Positions 45,723 to 54,329 of a stretch of DNA of 64,000 nucleotides are shown here, one piece after another. The stretch is from positions 62,001-126,000 of the forward strand of contig CALVDH010000001.1 in NCBI GenBank assembly GCA_944326235.1, given 5' to 3'. This stretch comes from an uncultured Bacteroidales bacterium (GTDB lineage Bacteria; Bacteroidota; Bacteroidia; Bacteroidales; UBA932). Position numbers and translations under genes: made by a program. The notes under the pieces were generated by a model. That model searched no databases. It worked only from the letters and a program-made list of their open reading frames with translations, and was not told the origin of the DNA. Positions within the stretch are counted from its first letter, which is position 1. Each line of letters starts with the position of its first letter.

Positions 45723-46880
45723 ATGAAAGTACTTATCATAGACGACGAGCGGAGCATCCGCAACACTCTCAAGGAGATTCTCGAGTTCGAAGGACATCAG
45801 ATAACGCTGGCCGAGGACGGAGCGGCAGGGCTGGAGACGGCATCCGCCGGCAGTTTCGACGTGATATTCTGCGACATCAAGATGCCCGGAATGGACGGAG
45901 TGGAGGTGCTGGACAAGCTCGCCGAGAGCGGCAACGAGACTCCGGTCGTGATGATTTCTGGCCACGGCTCGATAGATACGGCGGTGGAGTGCATCAAGAA
46001 GGGTGCATTCGACTTCATTCAGAAGCCGCTGGACCTGAACAGGATACTGATTACTCTGAAAAATGCTACGGACAAGGGCTCTCTCGTCCGCGAGACCAAG
46101 ATCCTCAAGAAAAAGGTCGGCGGAGTGCAGGAGATTATCGGTGAGTCGCCGGCCATCGTCCGTATCAAGAACATGATAGACCGGGTGGCCCCGACCGACG
46201 CCAGGGTGCTCATCACAGGAGCCAACGGTACCGGTAAAGAACTGGTGGCCAGATGGCTGCACGAGAAGAGCGACAGGGCTTCGATGCCCTTCATCGAGGT
46301 CAACTGCGCGGCCATCCCCAGCGAGCTGATAGAGAGCGAGCTCTTCGGTCACGAGAAGGGCGCCTTCACCGGGGCCCAGAAACAGCATAAGGGCAAGTTC
46401 GAGCAGGCCGACGGCGGCACTCTCTTCCTGGACGAGATAGGCGATATGTCCCTCGCGGCCCAGGCCAAGGTCCTCCGCGTGCTGCAGGAGAACAAACTGA
46501 CCAAGGTCGGCGGAGACAAGGACATCACCGTGAACGTCAGGGTCGTGGCCGCCACCAACAAGAATCTGAAGGAGGAAATCGAGAAAGGCAACTTCCGCGA
46601 GGACCTCTACCACCGTATCAGCGTCATCGTCATCCGCGTGCCGTCACTGGCCGAGAGAAGGGAAGACATTCCGATGCTTATCGACCATTTCATCAAGCAG
46701 ATATCCCTGGAGTCCGGCAAGCCGGTCAAGGAGATAGACGCCGATGCCGTCGAGGAACTCTGCAACCACGCCTGGAGCGGCAACATCCGCGAGCTGCGCA
46801 ACGTCGTGGAGCGCCTGCTGATACTTTCCAATGCCCGCATCACCAAGGACGACGTGATGATGTTCGCCCTGCCCAACTAA
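45723..46880 (+). CDS. NtrC-family response regulator lacking the DNA-binding domain
   Basis: The 385-aa product has a receiver domain (1-~115) with acidic Asp7/Asp8 and phospho-acceptor Asp51 ('FCDIKMPGMDG'). The sigma-54 AAA+ domain has Walker A GANGTGKE (166-173), the sigma-54-contact loop GAFTGA (213-218) and Walker B 'FLDEIGD' (235-241). The protein stops right after the AAA+ lid ('NARITKDDVMMFALPN'), without the C-terminal Fis-type helix-turn-helix that NtrC proteins (~450-480 aa) carry. It should therefore activate sigma-54 polymerase without bound enhancer sites, or act from solution. It is convergent with the NtrY-like kinase, and the ends overlap by 4 bp. Confidence 0.93.
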   Translation: MKVLIIDDERSIRNTLKEILEFEGHQITLAEDGAAGLETASAGSFDVIFCDIKMPGMDGVEVLDKLAESGNETPVVMISGHGSIDTAVECIKKGAFDFIQKPLDLNRILITLKNATDKGSLVRETKILKKKVGGVQEIIGESPAIVRIKNMIDRVAPTDARVLITGANGTGKELVARWLHEKSDRASMPFIEVNCAAIPSELIESELFGHEKGAFTGAQKQHKGKFEQADGGTLFLDEIGDMSLAAQAKVLRVLQENKLTKVGGDKDITVNVRVVAATNKNLKEEIEKGNFREDLYHRISVIVIRVPSLAERREDIPMLIDHFIKQISLESGKPVKEIDADAVEELCNHAWSGNIRELRNVVERLLILSNARITKDDVMMFALPN

Positions 46881-49800
46881 GTGTAGTCCTCTGATACTTC
46901 GATGTGTACCGGAAGGATGACGGTGAAGTCGGCTCCGCCCAGTTCCCGCGACTTGGTGTAGAAGATGTCGCCGTGGCTCTGCGTGACGATGCTCCTGCAG
47001 ATGGCCAGTCCCAGGCCTGAGCCTCTGGTCTTGGTCGTGAAGTTGGGAGTGAAGAGCTTGCTCATGTTCTCCTCCGAAACGCCGCTGCCGTTGTCCTCCA
47101 CATCTATCCTGTAGCGGCCGTCCGACATGCTGAGGGTGATGTTGATTATGCCCTTCTCCTTGCTTTCCACGGCCTGGACCGCATTGGTGATGAGGTTGAC
47201 GAAAGTCCTTGTTATCTGCTCTTTCCTGGCGAGGACCACGGCCCTGTCCACATATTGATGGAAATTCATCTCTATATTGTCCCTATTGTCGAACAGGATT
47301 TTCTGCTCAGCAAGGATCTCCACCAGATTCACTTCTGTCTCTTCTTCCTTGTAGAGCTTCGCGAAACTGGAGAACTCGCTGGCGGTGTTGGACAGAATGT
47401 CTATCTGCTCGATCAGGGAGGATGCCAGGGACTCGAATCTGTCCTGCCATTCAGGACGGCCCTGCAGCTTCATGCGCACCAGATGCTGGATGCTCAGTTT
47501 CATGGGGGTCAGCGGGTTCTTGATCTCATGGGCTATCTGGCGGGCCATCTGGCTCCATGCCTGCTCTCTCTCGCTCTGGGCCAGTTCCTTGGCGCTGCGG
47601 TCGAGGTCGTCGATCATCTGGTTGTAGGTCTTGACGAGCAGACCCAGCTCATCGTCCGCCCTGTAGTTGATGTGTCCTACCTTGTGGGTGATGTCCATGG
47701 CCTGCATGTTGCGGCTGATTTCCTTCAGAGGCCTGGTGATGGAATTGGACATGGTGATGCCCACGAAGAGGGCTATGATGATGAGTATAAGATACAGGTT
47801 GACAATGGCGGCTATGATGGGAGTGGCGTCGTACTCGAAATTGGTGTCGTTGACGAAGAAAGGAATGTTGGCGATGGCCAGCAGTGTGCCTTTCTCATTG
47901 TATATGGGGGTGTAGAGTGAGTAGTAGCTGAGCGTGGCGATGCTCTCTTCCTGGATGACCTGCATGCGCTTGTTGTAGACCAGTTCGTAATAGGCCTGCG
48001 GGTTCATTCTGGAGCTGGCCAGGTATTCGTTGAAGACATCCGGCTTGGTGGTGCGGATGAGGCGTCCGTCAGGTGCGAAGAGATTGATGTCCACCTGTGA
48101 GCTCTGGGCGACGGCGTTCATCGCGCTGAATACTTCCGCGGTGTTGAGCTGGTCGTAGTTCTCTGTGGTGCGGGTCATTTTGGTTAGGGTGCTCTGTACG
48201 GAGAGCAGGGTCTCCTCCATCATCATGTTGTTGTTGCCGTTGATGTAGCCGATGATGATCACCACACTGCCGATGGCCATGAGTATCAGGGCTCCTACCA
48301 TGGATGCGGTAAGCAGTACGGTCATTTTTATCCGGAATGACCGCTTGGGCCGGAACAGGGACTCGCGGTTGCGTCTGCGGAACAGGCGGGGCAGGGCCAT
48401 GATCAGCAGGCCGAAGGACAGCAGGACGTAGGAAAATGATATCAGGGTGGGGAAGATTCCCCTGGCCGGCCGGCTCACGGCTATCATGTTGGTGCCCGGA
48501 AGCTTGTTGACGAACAGGACGGTCTCTTCCATGAAGTAGTGGGAGAAGCCTTCCTCAAAGCTGTACACGTTGATGGAGACAGGGAAGTTGTAGCGTCCAT
48601 GATGGCTGGTGAGGCGCCCGTTGTGGTATTTTGCCAGGGAGTAGGGGTAGCGGACGGTGTTGGCCGCCGGGGTTATGTTGTCCAGCAGGGCCGAGGGATA
48701 GCCGATGTTGTCGGAACTGGTCTTGGAGTCGATTTCCAGATAGAGGTCATAGCGTATGCCTCCGCGGATGATGCTGAACGCACCCAGGTAACTGATGCTG
48801 TTGCGGAAGTAGTCCAGGTAATAGAATGCCGACTTGTCGGACAGTCTTACCCCGTAGTTGTCGATGATATCCTTGTAGTATCCGAAACAGTTGACCGGAC
48901 CGGAATAGTCCTCGGTCAGGATGTTCTGGTAGCTGTTGCAGACGGCAAGACGGATGTCGTATTCGGGCAGGATATTGAAGAAATATCTTTCCGCCAGTCG
49001 GTTGAGGATTATGCTCTCGTACTCCGGATTGCCCGTGAGCCGGCGTACCAGAGGGTCGGAGATGATGCTCTTCTCTATGGACTGCAGCTGCATCTCCAGG
49101 GACAGGTCCCGCTCTATGGCCAGGCGCCCGGTGAGTACCCGGATGTTCTCGCATTCTTTCTGGAAACTGAACAGTCCCACACAGGCAGTCGTGTAGATGG
49201 ATGCCGTCAGCACATACCCCAGCAGAAGCCGTTTGGAATGACGCTTGCGCCTGAGGCGGTAGCGTCTGCTGGCGGTGGGGATCAATATGTTGAGCAGCAG
49301 GAGTACGGCCAGGAAGAGCAGGCCGTACATTATGAAGGTCGTGACGGTGTATATGGAGATGCTGTTGATCTGGAACAGGTCGAAGTTGATGCTGGAGTTG
49401 AGTATCAGGGACCGGAAGGATATGTGGATGTACACGGCCAGGGCTATGACGGCCAGGGCCAGTGCCGCGGTCTTGATGTTCCTGGCGGCAGGCCTTGAGT
49501 TCCAGATGTCCTTGATGATGTTCTTTCTGGAGATGTAGACGGCAATACAGTACAGCAGAATGAATATGTGGAATACCATCAGTGCACCGAAAGAGTTGAA
49601 GTTGCCGTCTGCATATAGCATCGGGGAGAATATCTCGGAGTCCACCGGTATGTCCTGTATCATCATGAAGGAGCATATCTGCATGATGAATATGCCGCCG
49701 AGGGTAAAATACAGGGACACGATATTCTTGTATCGGCTCTGGAAGGACAGGATGGCCATCAGGGCCATGAGCATGGCGGCCCAGCGCATTCCGGACGAGC

Positions 49801-50473
49801 GGTGGTTGCTGTCGGTGAGGCTCTCGCTGCGCAGCAGGGAGAATGCCGGAGTCCCGTCGGAGGTGCGGACTACATCGGTGTCGTCTATGTAGACCGGGGC
49901 GGTTACGTAGGAGTTGCTGAGTCCCAGGTTGCGGTTGACGGAATTGCGCAGGACGGAGTTCTCGGACGAGTATTGCTCCATCACCTCGATGGCTCCGATT
50001 ATTGTTATATTGTCCCTGACGTATACCTTTACTATATACCAGGAATGTCCGAGGTTGACATATCTGGAGTTCTCGTCCAGGAAGGCAAGCGGGATATTGA
50101 AGATATTGCGGTTTCTCAGGTCATGGATGCGGTACCAGGAGGAGTGGAGGGTGATATCGTCGTTGCTGATGGGGAAGGTGTTGACCCAGCTCTGCAGCCG
50201 TGAACTTACGTATCTGTAGAGCACCATGTCCTCCGGGAAATCCTCGAATTCCAGCCATTCGTCCTCCGGTGTCTCGAAAGCCCGCTCTACATACCGCTGC
50301 AGGACGTTTTCCCGCTTGTGCAGCATCCTCTCGACGCGATCCGCCTTTCTGCTGGAGGACGAGGGGGCGAGATTTAGGAATGAGAGCATGAAGCAGCACA
50401 TGGCCAGGGACCAGAAAATTGAGATCCGGTTCTCCTGGATAAAGCGGCGTATTTCTATGAACAATGTCCTCAT
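46877..50473 (-). CDS. Very large multi-TM NtrY-like sensor histidine kinase
   Basis: The 1198-aa product has TM1 at ~18-36, an extracytoplasmic domain (~40-225), a cluster of about six TM helices (~228-430), a second extracytoplasmic domain (~435-650), a TM (~660), a long TM (~695-720), a third periplasmic sensor (~725-890), a last TM (~890-915) and HAMP. The HisKA His is in 'MARQIAHEIKNPLTPMKL', with HATPase motifs 'NLITNAVQAVESKE', 'VEDNGSGV' and 'GSGLGLAICRSI'. The HisKA/HATPase part is NtrY-like. It faces the NtrC-like regulator tail to tail, so they are the likely pair. Its 5' end follows rlmH by 12 bp. Confidence 0.93.
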   Translation of the reverse strand: MRTLFIEIRRFIQENRISIFWSLAMCCFMLSFLNLAPSSSSRKADRVERMLHKRENVLQRYVERAFETPEDEWLEFEDFPEDMVLYRYVSSRLQSWVNTFPISNDDITLHSSWYRIHDLRNRNIFNIPLAFLDENSRYVNLGHSWYIVKVYVRDNITIIGAIEVMEQYSSENSVLRNSVNRNLGLSNSYVTAPVYIDDTDVVRTSDGTPAFSLLRSESLTDSNHRSSGMRWAAMLMALMAILSFQSRYKNIVSLYFTLGGIFIMQICSFMMIQDIPVDSEIFSPMLYADGNFNSFGALMVFHIFILLYCIAVYISRKNIIKDIWNSRPAARNIKTAALALAVIALAVYIHISFRSLILNSSINFDLFQINSISIYTVTTFIMYGLLFLAVLLLLNILIPTASRRYRLRRKRHSKRLLLGYVLTASIYTTACVGLFSFQKECENIRVLTGRLAIERDLSLEMQLQSIEKSIISDPLVRRLTGNPEYESIILNRLAERYFFNILPEYDIRLAVCNSYQNILTEDYSGPVNCFGYYKDIIDNYGVRLSDKSAFYYLDYFRNSISYLGAFSIIRGGIRYDLYLEIDSKTSSDNIGYPSALLDNITPAANTVRYPYSLAKYHNGRLTSHHGRYNFPVSINVYSFEEGFSHYFMEETVLFVNKLPGTNMIAVSRPARGIFPTLISFSYVLLSFGLLIMALPRLFRRRNRESLFRPKRSFRIKMTVLLTASMVGALILMAIGSVVIIIGYINGNNNMMMEETLLSVQSTLTKMTRTTENYDQLNTAEVFSAMNAVAQSSQVDINLFAPDGRLIRTTKPDVFNEYLASSRMNPQAYYELVYNKRMQVIQEESIATLSYYSLYTPIYNEKGTLLAIANIPFFVNDTNFEYDATPIIAAIVNLYLILIIIALFVGITMSNSITRPLKEISRNMQAMDITHKVGHINYRADDELGLLVKTYNQMIDDLDRSAKELAQSEREQAWSQMARQIAHEIKNPLTPMKLSIQHLVRMKLQGRPEWQDRFESLASSLIEQIDILSNTASEFSSFAKLYKEEETEVNLVEILAEQKILFDNRDNIEMNFHQYVDRAVVLARKEQITRTFVNLITNAVQAVESKEKGIINITLSMSDGRYRIDVEDNGSGVSEENMSKLFTPNFTTKTRGSGLGLAICRSIVTQSHGDIFYTKSRELGGADFTVILPVHIEVSEDYT

Positions 50474-50485
50474 GGCTCCTGCGGT

Positions 50486-50959
50486 CTATTCGTTGTGGTA
50501 GGGCTCGCCCCTCAGTATGGTCATTGCGCGGTAGAGCTGTTCGGTGAAGAACAGTCTGATGATCTGGTGGGAGAATGTCATGTCCGACAGGGACAGCATC
50601 TCCGCTGCGGCCTCCCTGACTTTCGGGGAGAACCCGTAGGCTCCTCCGATTACGAAGACCAGGCTCCTGCAGCCGGTGTCCATGAGCCTGCCCAGGCGGG
50701 AGGCCCATGCCGTGGAGGTGTACCGCTGCCCTTTCTCATCCAGCAGAACCAGCCGGTCCCCCTCCTTTATTTTTTTAAGGATGAGACTGCCCTCCTTTTC
50801 TTTTACTTCCTCCGGTGAGAGGGAGGCTGTTCCGGACAGCGCCGGTATCTCCACCCGGGTGTAACTCAAGTAGCGGCCGATGCGTTTCTCATACATGGCC
50901 ATGCCCTCCTTGACGAAATCGAAGGTGGTCTTACCTACTGTTATCAGGGTGATTTTCAT
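50486..50959 (-). CDS. rlmH: 23S rRNA (pseudouridine-1915-N3)-methyltransferase
   Basis: The 157-aa SPOUT enzyme starts 'MKITLITVGKT' and has 'LVFVIGGAYGFSP' (knot) and 'MTFSHQIIRLFFTEQLYRA' at the C terminus. It methylates helix 69 of 23S rRNA. The canonical ATG is at 50959. It is first in the unit with the histidine kinase gene. Confidence 0.96.
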   Translation of the reverse strand: MKITLITVGKTTFDFVKEGMAMYEKRIGRYLSYTRVEIPALSGTASLSPEEVKEKEGSLILKKIKEGDRLVLLDEKGQRYTSTAWASRLGRLMDTGCRSLVFVIGGAYGFSPKVREAAAEMLSLSDMTFSHQIIRLFFTEQLYRAMTILRGEPYHNE

Positions 50960-50980
50960 GCAGTATGCCTCTTTAGCCCA

Positions 50981-50988
50981 CAAATGTA
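50981..50988 (-). promoter_or_regulatory. -7 box (TACATTTG) for rlmH-histidine kinase
   Basis: A perfect TAnnTTTG on the minus strand ends 21 bases before the rlmH ATG. Confidence 0.65.
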
Positions 50989-51052
50989 GCAAATTTTACA
51001 CCACGATTGGCCTGAATTTTGCTATTGTGTGAACAAAAACAGGAACAGTACG

Positions 51053-51475
51053 ATGAACAGATTGGTTTTAATCTTTGGACTTCTGTCTCTTTTCCCGCTG
51101 TCCGGTGCGTCTCAGAACCTGATGCACATGACTTCCGACAGCGCGGTGGAGAGCAGCGTGTTTGTTCCTATAGCCAAGTATCTTCAGCGCGGTGACGCGG
51201 AGTGCCTGGCGGCCTGGTTCGCCGACAACCTTCAGGTCAATGTCATGGGCTCCGTCTCCAACTGCAGCCGTTCCCAGGCCCGTCAGATTATCCGCAACTT
51301 CTTCACCAACTATACTCCGCGCAACTTCGAGATAGTCTACAAGAGCGGCACCTATCCTATGGAGTATGCTGTCGGCAATCTGGACAGCGGCGGCAATATC
51401 TTTACGGTCACCATCCTGGTCAAGACCAACGACGCCGGCAACTATATCGAGCAGCTCAAAATCGAAAAACAGTAG
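51053..51475 (+). CDS. Secreted DUF4783-type protein
   Basis: The 140-aa product has a signal peptide (~1-20, ending GASQ) and a small mature domain of NTF2-like form ('KYLQRGDAECLAAWFADNL', 'SQARQIIRNFFTNY', 'FTVTILVKTNDAG'). Bacteroidales proteins with this pattern are classed as DUF4783; function is unknown. The ATG at 51053 is preferred over an in-frame GTG at 51029. It stands alone, divergent from rlmH, and the 105-bp repeat array begins 52 bp after its stop. Confidence 0.8.
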   Translation: MNRLVLIFGLLSLFPLSGASQNLMHMTSDSAVESSVFVPIAKYLQRGDAECLAAWFADNLQVNVMGSVSNCSRSQARQIIRNFFTNYTPRNFEIVYKSGTYPMEYAVGNLDSGGNIFTVTILVKTNDAGNYIEQLKIEKQ

Positions 51476-51527
51476 TAAACGCTTCAGAGCGGGCAAACTG
51501 CTGCGTTGTCTGCGGTATCAAAAGGTA

Positions 51528-51781
51528 GTACCGCAACGGCAGCGAATCGCGGGTTTTTCTGCCGTTGTGGAAGGAGCACGGAAGGTCAATGCGGTCCAGA
51601 GAGCCTGTAGAAGGGGAACGGTAAAAAAGTCGGTACCACAATGGCAGCAAATCGCAGGTTTTTCTGCCGTTGTGGAAGGAGCACGGAAGGTCAATGCGGT
51701 CCAGAGAACCTGCAGAAGGGGTGCGGTGAAAAAGTCGGTACCGCAACGGCAGCGAATCGCAGGTTTTTCTGCCGTTGTGGT
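51528..51781 (+). repeat. 105-bp tandem repeat array with hairpins (2.4 copies)
   Basis: Copies begin at 51528, 51633 and 51738 (the last is truncated after ~44 bp). Each contains a 12-bp inverted repeat, CCRCAAYGGCAG then CTGCCGTTGTGG, separated by 16 bases (51531-51570, 51636-51675, 51741-51780). Differences between copies keep the stem paired through G-U wobbles. It fills most of the gap between the DUF4783-type gene and der. No convincing gene lies in 51476-51865. Confidence 0.9.
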
Positions 51782-51865
51782 GAAGACGGGAAGTGTCAGT
51801 GGAGGTAAATGACAGAGCCCTGAGACGATAATGGCGCCGCAGATCGCCCGCTATGGTGCACCGAA

Positions 51866-53176
51866 CTATTTTTGGCGCATGAAGATGCGGATGGGACAGC
51901 CGGTGAAGTCGAAGTGCGAGCGCAGCTTATTCTCCAGATACCTCTTGTAAGGCGCCCCGATGTACTGCGGCAGATTGCAGAAGAACGCAAATGAGGGACA
52001 GGGCGTAGGCAGCTGTGTGACGTACTTGATCTTGATGAACTTGCCCTTGGTCGAGGGGGGAGGATAGTTCTCGATCTCCTCGAGCATGACCTCGTTGAGG
52101 GTGGAGGTGGGTATCTTCTGGGAGTAGCTGGACCATACCTTGGCGGCAGCGTCCAGCACGTCGAGGATTCTCTGCTTTTTGATGACTGAGGTGAAGATGA
52201 CCGGTATATCGCTGAAGGGGGCGAGCCGCTTACGGATGGCCTCGGCATATTCCTTCATCGTATTGTTGGTCTTGTTCTCGATGAGGTCCCACTTGTTGAC
52301 GGCCACTACGCAGCCCTTGCTGTTCTTGAGGATGAGGTTGAAGATGGCCATATCCTGGGCTTCGACTCCGTACTGGGCGTCGATCATCAGGATGCAGACG
52401 TCCGAGTGCTCGATGGCGCGGATGGCCCTCATCACGGAGTAGAACTCCAGGTCCTCGCTGACCTTGGTCTTCTTGCGGAGGCCGGCGGTGTCGACGAGGA
52501 TGAACTCGTGGCCGAACTTGTTGTAGTACGACTCCACTGCATCGCGGGTGGTGCCGGCCACAGGGGTGACGATGTTGCGCTCCTCCCCGAGGAAGGCATT
52601 GGTGATGGATGACTTGCCGGCGTTGGGCCGGCCTACGATGGCGATGCGGGGAACTCCGGCGTGCGGGTCTTCCACGGCCTTGTCGGCCGGGAGCATGGAG
52701 ACGAGCTTGTCCAGCATGTCCCCGGTGCCGCTGCCGTTGGCCGAGGAGATGTCCCAGGGATCGCCCAGCCCCAGGGAGTAGAACTGATATGAGTCGAAGC
52801 GTTTCTCGGCGTTGTCCACCTTGTTGACCACCAGCAGGACGGGCTTGGCGCTGCGGCGCAGGATGTCGGCTATCTCCTCGTCGAAGTCGGTGATGCCGGT
52901 GCCCACTTCCACCAGGAAGAGAATTACGTCGGCCTCCTCGATGGCGATCATCACCTGCTTGCGGATCTCCTCCTCGAAGACGTCCTCCGAGTTGGAGGTA
53001 TATCCGCCGGTATCCACTACCGAGAAGGTGGTGCCGCACCACTCGCACTGACCGTAATGGCGGTCGCGGGTGACCCCGGCCGTCTCGTCGACGATGGCCT
53101 GGCGCATGCCTACAAGGCGGTTGAAAAGGGTCGATTTACCTACGTTGGGTCGTCCTACTATGGCTACTAAACTCAT
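51866..53176 (-). CDS. der: Ribosome-assembly GTPase Der (EngA)
   Basis: The 436-aa product has two tandem GTPase domains. The first has '[10 protein letters not shown]' (~7-16), 'DTGGY' and 'NKVDN'. The second has '[10 protein letters not shown]' (~180-190), '[10 protein letters not shown]' and 'NKWDL'. A C-terminal KH-like domain (~350-436) follows. It acts in 50S maturation. It ends the engB-prs-nadE-small protein-der run, all on the minus strand with gaps under 20 bp. Confidence 0.96.
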   Translation of the reverse strand: MSLVAIVGRPNVGKSTLFNRLVGMRQAIVDETAGVTRDRHYGQCEWCGTTFSVVDTGGYTSNSEDVFEEEIRKQVMIAIEEADVILFLVEVGTGITDFDEEIADILRRSAKPVLLVVNKVDNAEKRFDSYQFYSLGLGDPWDISSANGSGTGDMLDKLVSMLPADKAVEDPHAGVPRIAIVGRPNAGKSSITNAFLGEERNIVTPVAGTTRDAVESYYNKFGHEFILVDTAGLRKKTKVSEDLEFYSVMRAIRAIEHSDVCILMIDAQYGVEAQDMAIFNLILKNSKGCVVAVNKWDLIENKTNNTMKEYAEAIRKRLAPFSDIPVIFTSVIKKQRILDVLDAAAKVWSSYSQKIPTSTLNEVMLEEIENYPPPSTKGKFIKIKYVTQLPTPCPSFAFFCNLPQYIGAPYKRYLENKLRSHFDFTGCPIRIFMRQK

Positions 53177-53189
53177 ACTCTTTCTTGTT

Positions 53190-53465
53190 CTATTTCTTCT
53201 GTTCTGCAGGATGGTGGTCGCAGCTGCCCAGGGCGTTGAGGCCGCAGTCCGAGCAGGATGCCCCGTCGCAGGAGGCGGCGCCTCCCCGCTTGGGCCCCCA
53301 TAGCTTCATCTCCTCCTCCTTGGCGCAGATGATGCCCCGCTTGCGGAGCTCCTTGCTGTGCCCTATCTCACTGTCGGGGAAGGGCTTCTTCCGGAAGATG
53401 ATGTTGAAGCACATGATTAGGACCGCGAGGCCTACGAAGATGATTGCTGCGATTAGAATTTCCAT
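53190..53465 (-). CDS. Small Cys-rich membrane protein
   Basis: The 91-aa product has one N-terminal TM helix (~3-23), a basic cytoplasmic part and a Cys-rich C-terminal segment ('[20 protein letters not shown]', four Cys and two His) that could bind metal or an Fe-S centre. It resembles in layout the FeoB-associated Cys-rich membrane proteins, but no FeoB is in the window. It lies 13 bp before der and 15 bp after nadE, inside that operon. Function unknown. Confidence 0.75.
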   Translation of the reverse strand: MEILIAAIIFVGLAVLIMCFNIIFRKKPFPDSEIGHSKELRKRGIICAKEEEMKLWGPKRGGAASCDGASCSDCGLNALGSCDHHPAEQKK

Positions 53466-53480
53466 TGTACCTATTATTAT

Positions 53481-54329
53481 TTATTCCGCCGGCTCGACCC
53501 ATTTGCTCCTGTCCAGGAGAGGGGCGGTGCTCAGCCGTATCATGGGGGCCAGCTGGTGGACCTTGAAGGCCGCGGCCTTGCGGAGCCGGAGGATTCTGTC
53601 CACGAGCCCCTTGTCCACGCCTTCCTGCAAAATCTGTTCCGCGCTCATACCTCCCTCGTTGAGACGGTAGAGTATGGGGTCGAGGATATCGTAGGGCGGG
53701 AGCGAGTCGGTGTCTTTCTGGCCCTCCTTGAGCTCGGCGGAGGGAGCCTTGGCGATGGTGGAGGAGGGGATGACCTCGCCGTTCCGGTTAATCCATGCGG
53801 CCATCTCGTAGACTTCCGTCTTGTAGAGGTCGGCGATGACCATCAGGGCGCCGCAGAGGTCACCGTAGAGAGTGCCGTAGCCCATCGAGAGCTCGCTCTT
53901 GTTGGTGGTGTTCAGGAGCAGGGCTCTGTGCCGGTTGGAGTAAATCATCAGGATGGTGCTGCGGATGCGGGCCTGGAGGTTCTCCTGGGTGGTGTCCCAG
54001 TGGAAGTCTCCCTCGAAAAGGGGCTCGGTCTCTTTCATGAACCGGTCGTAGACGGCGCTGATGGGGACGATGTGGTATTTTATTCCAAGATTGTCCGCGA
54101 GGGTTACTGCGTCATTGACGGAGTGGACTGTGGACCAGGAGGATGGCATGAGGATGCCTGTGACATTGTCCTTGCCCAGGGCCTCGGCCGCCAGTGCCGC
54201 CACTACCGCCGAGTCCAGACCTCCGGACAGACCCAGCACGGCCCGGGACATTCCCGCCTGAGCGAAAAAGTCCCGGATGGTGCGGATGATGCGGCTGTGT
54301 ACGTCCCCGATGTTAGAACCCGAATGCAT
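53481..54329 (-). CDS. nadE: NAD(+) synthetase, synthetase-domain only
   Basis: The 282-aa product has the PP-loop 'LGLSGGLDSAVVAAL', 'TTNKSELSMGYGTLYGDLCG' and 'SAELKEGQKDTDSLPPYDILD', the NadE synthetase motifs. It lacks the N-terminal glutaminase domain, so it should use ammonia or a separate amidotransferase. It converts nicotinate adenine dinucleotide to NAD. The ATG at 54329 overlaps prs by 17 bp. An ATG further upstream at 54386 lies deeper in prs. Confidence 0.93.
   Translation of the reverse strand: MHSGSNIGDVHSRIIRTIRDFFAQAGMSRAVLGLSGGLDSAVVAALAAEALGKDNVTGILMPSSWSTVHSVNDAVTLADNLGIKYHIVPISAVYDRFMKETEPLFEGDFHWDTTQENLQARIRSTILMIYSNRHRALLLNTTNKSELSMGYGTLYGDLCGALMVIADLYKTEVYEMAAWINRNGEVIPSSTIAKAPSAELKEGQKDTDSLPPYDILDPILYRLNEGGMSAEQILQEGVDKGLVDRILRLRKAAAFKVHQLAPMIRLSTAPLLDRSKWVEPAE

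Noticed and set aside
51528..51781. CRISPR array
   Set aside because: Units of 105 bp are tandem with no unique spacers, there are only 2.4 copies, and no cas gene is in the window.
51366..51812. Open frame running through the 105-bp repeats (35-residue repeats)
   Set aside because: The period is a multiple of three, so the frame stays open by chance. It starts inside the DUF4783-type gene in another frame and the inverted repeats explain the conservation better.
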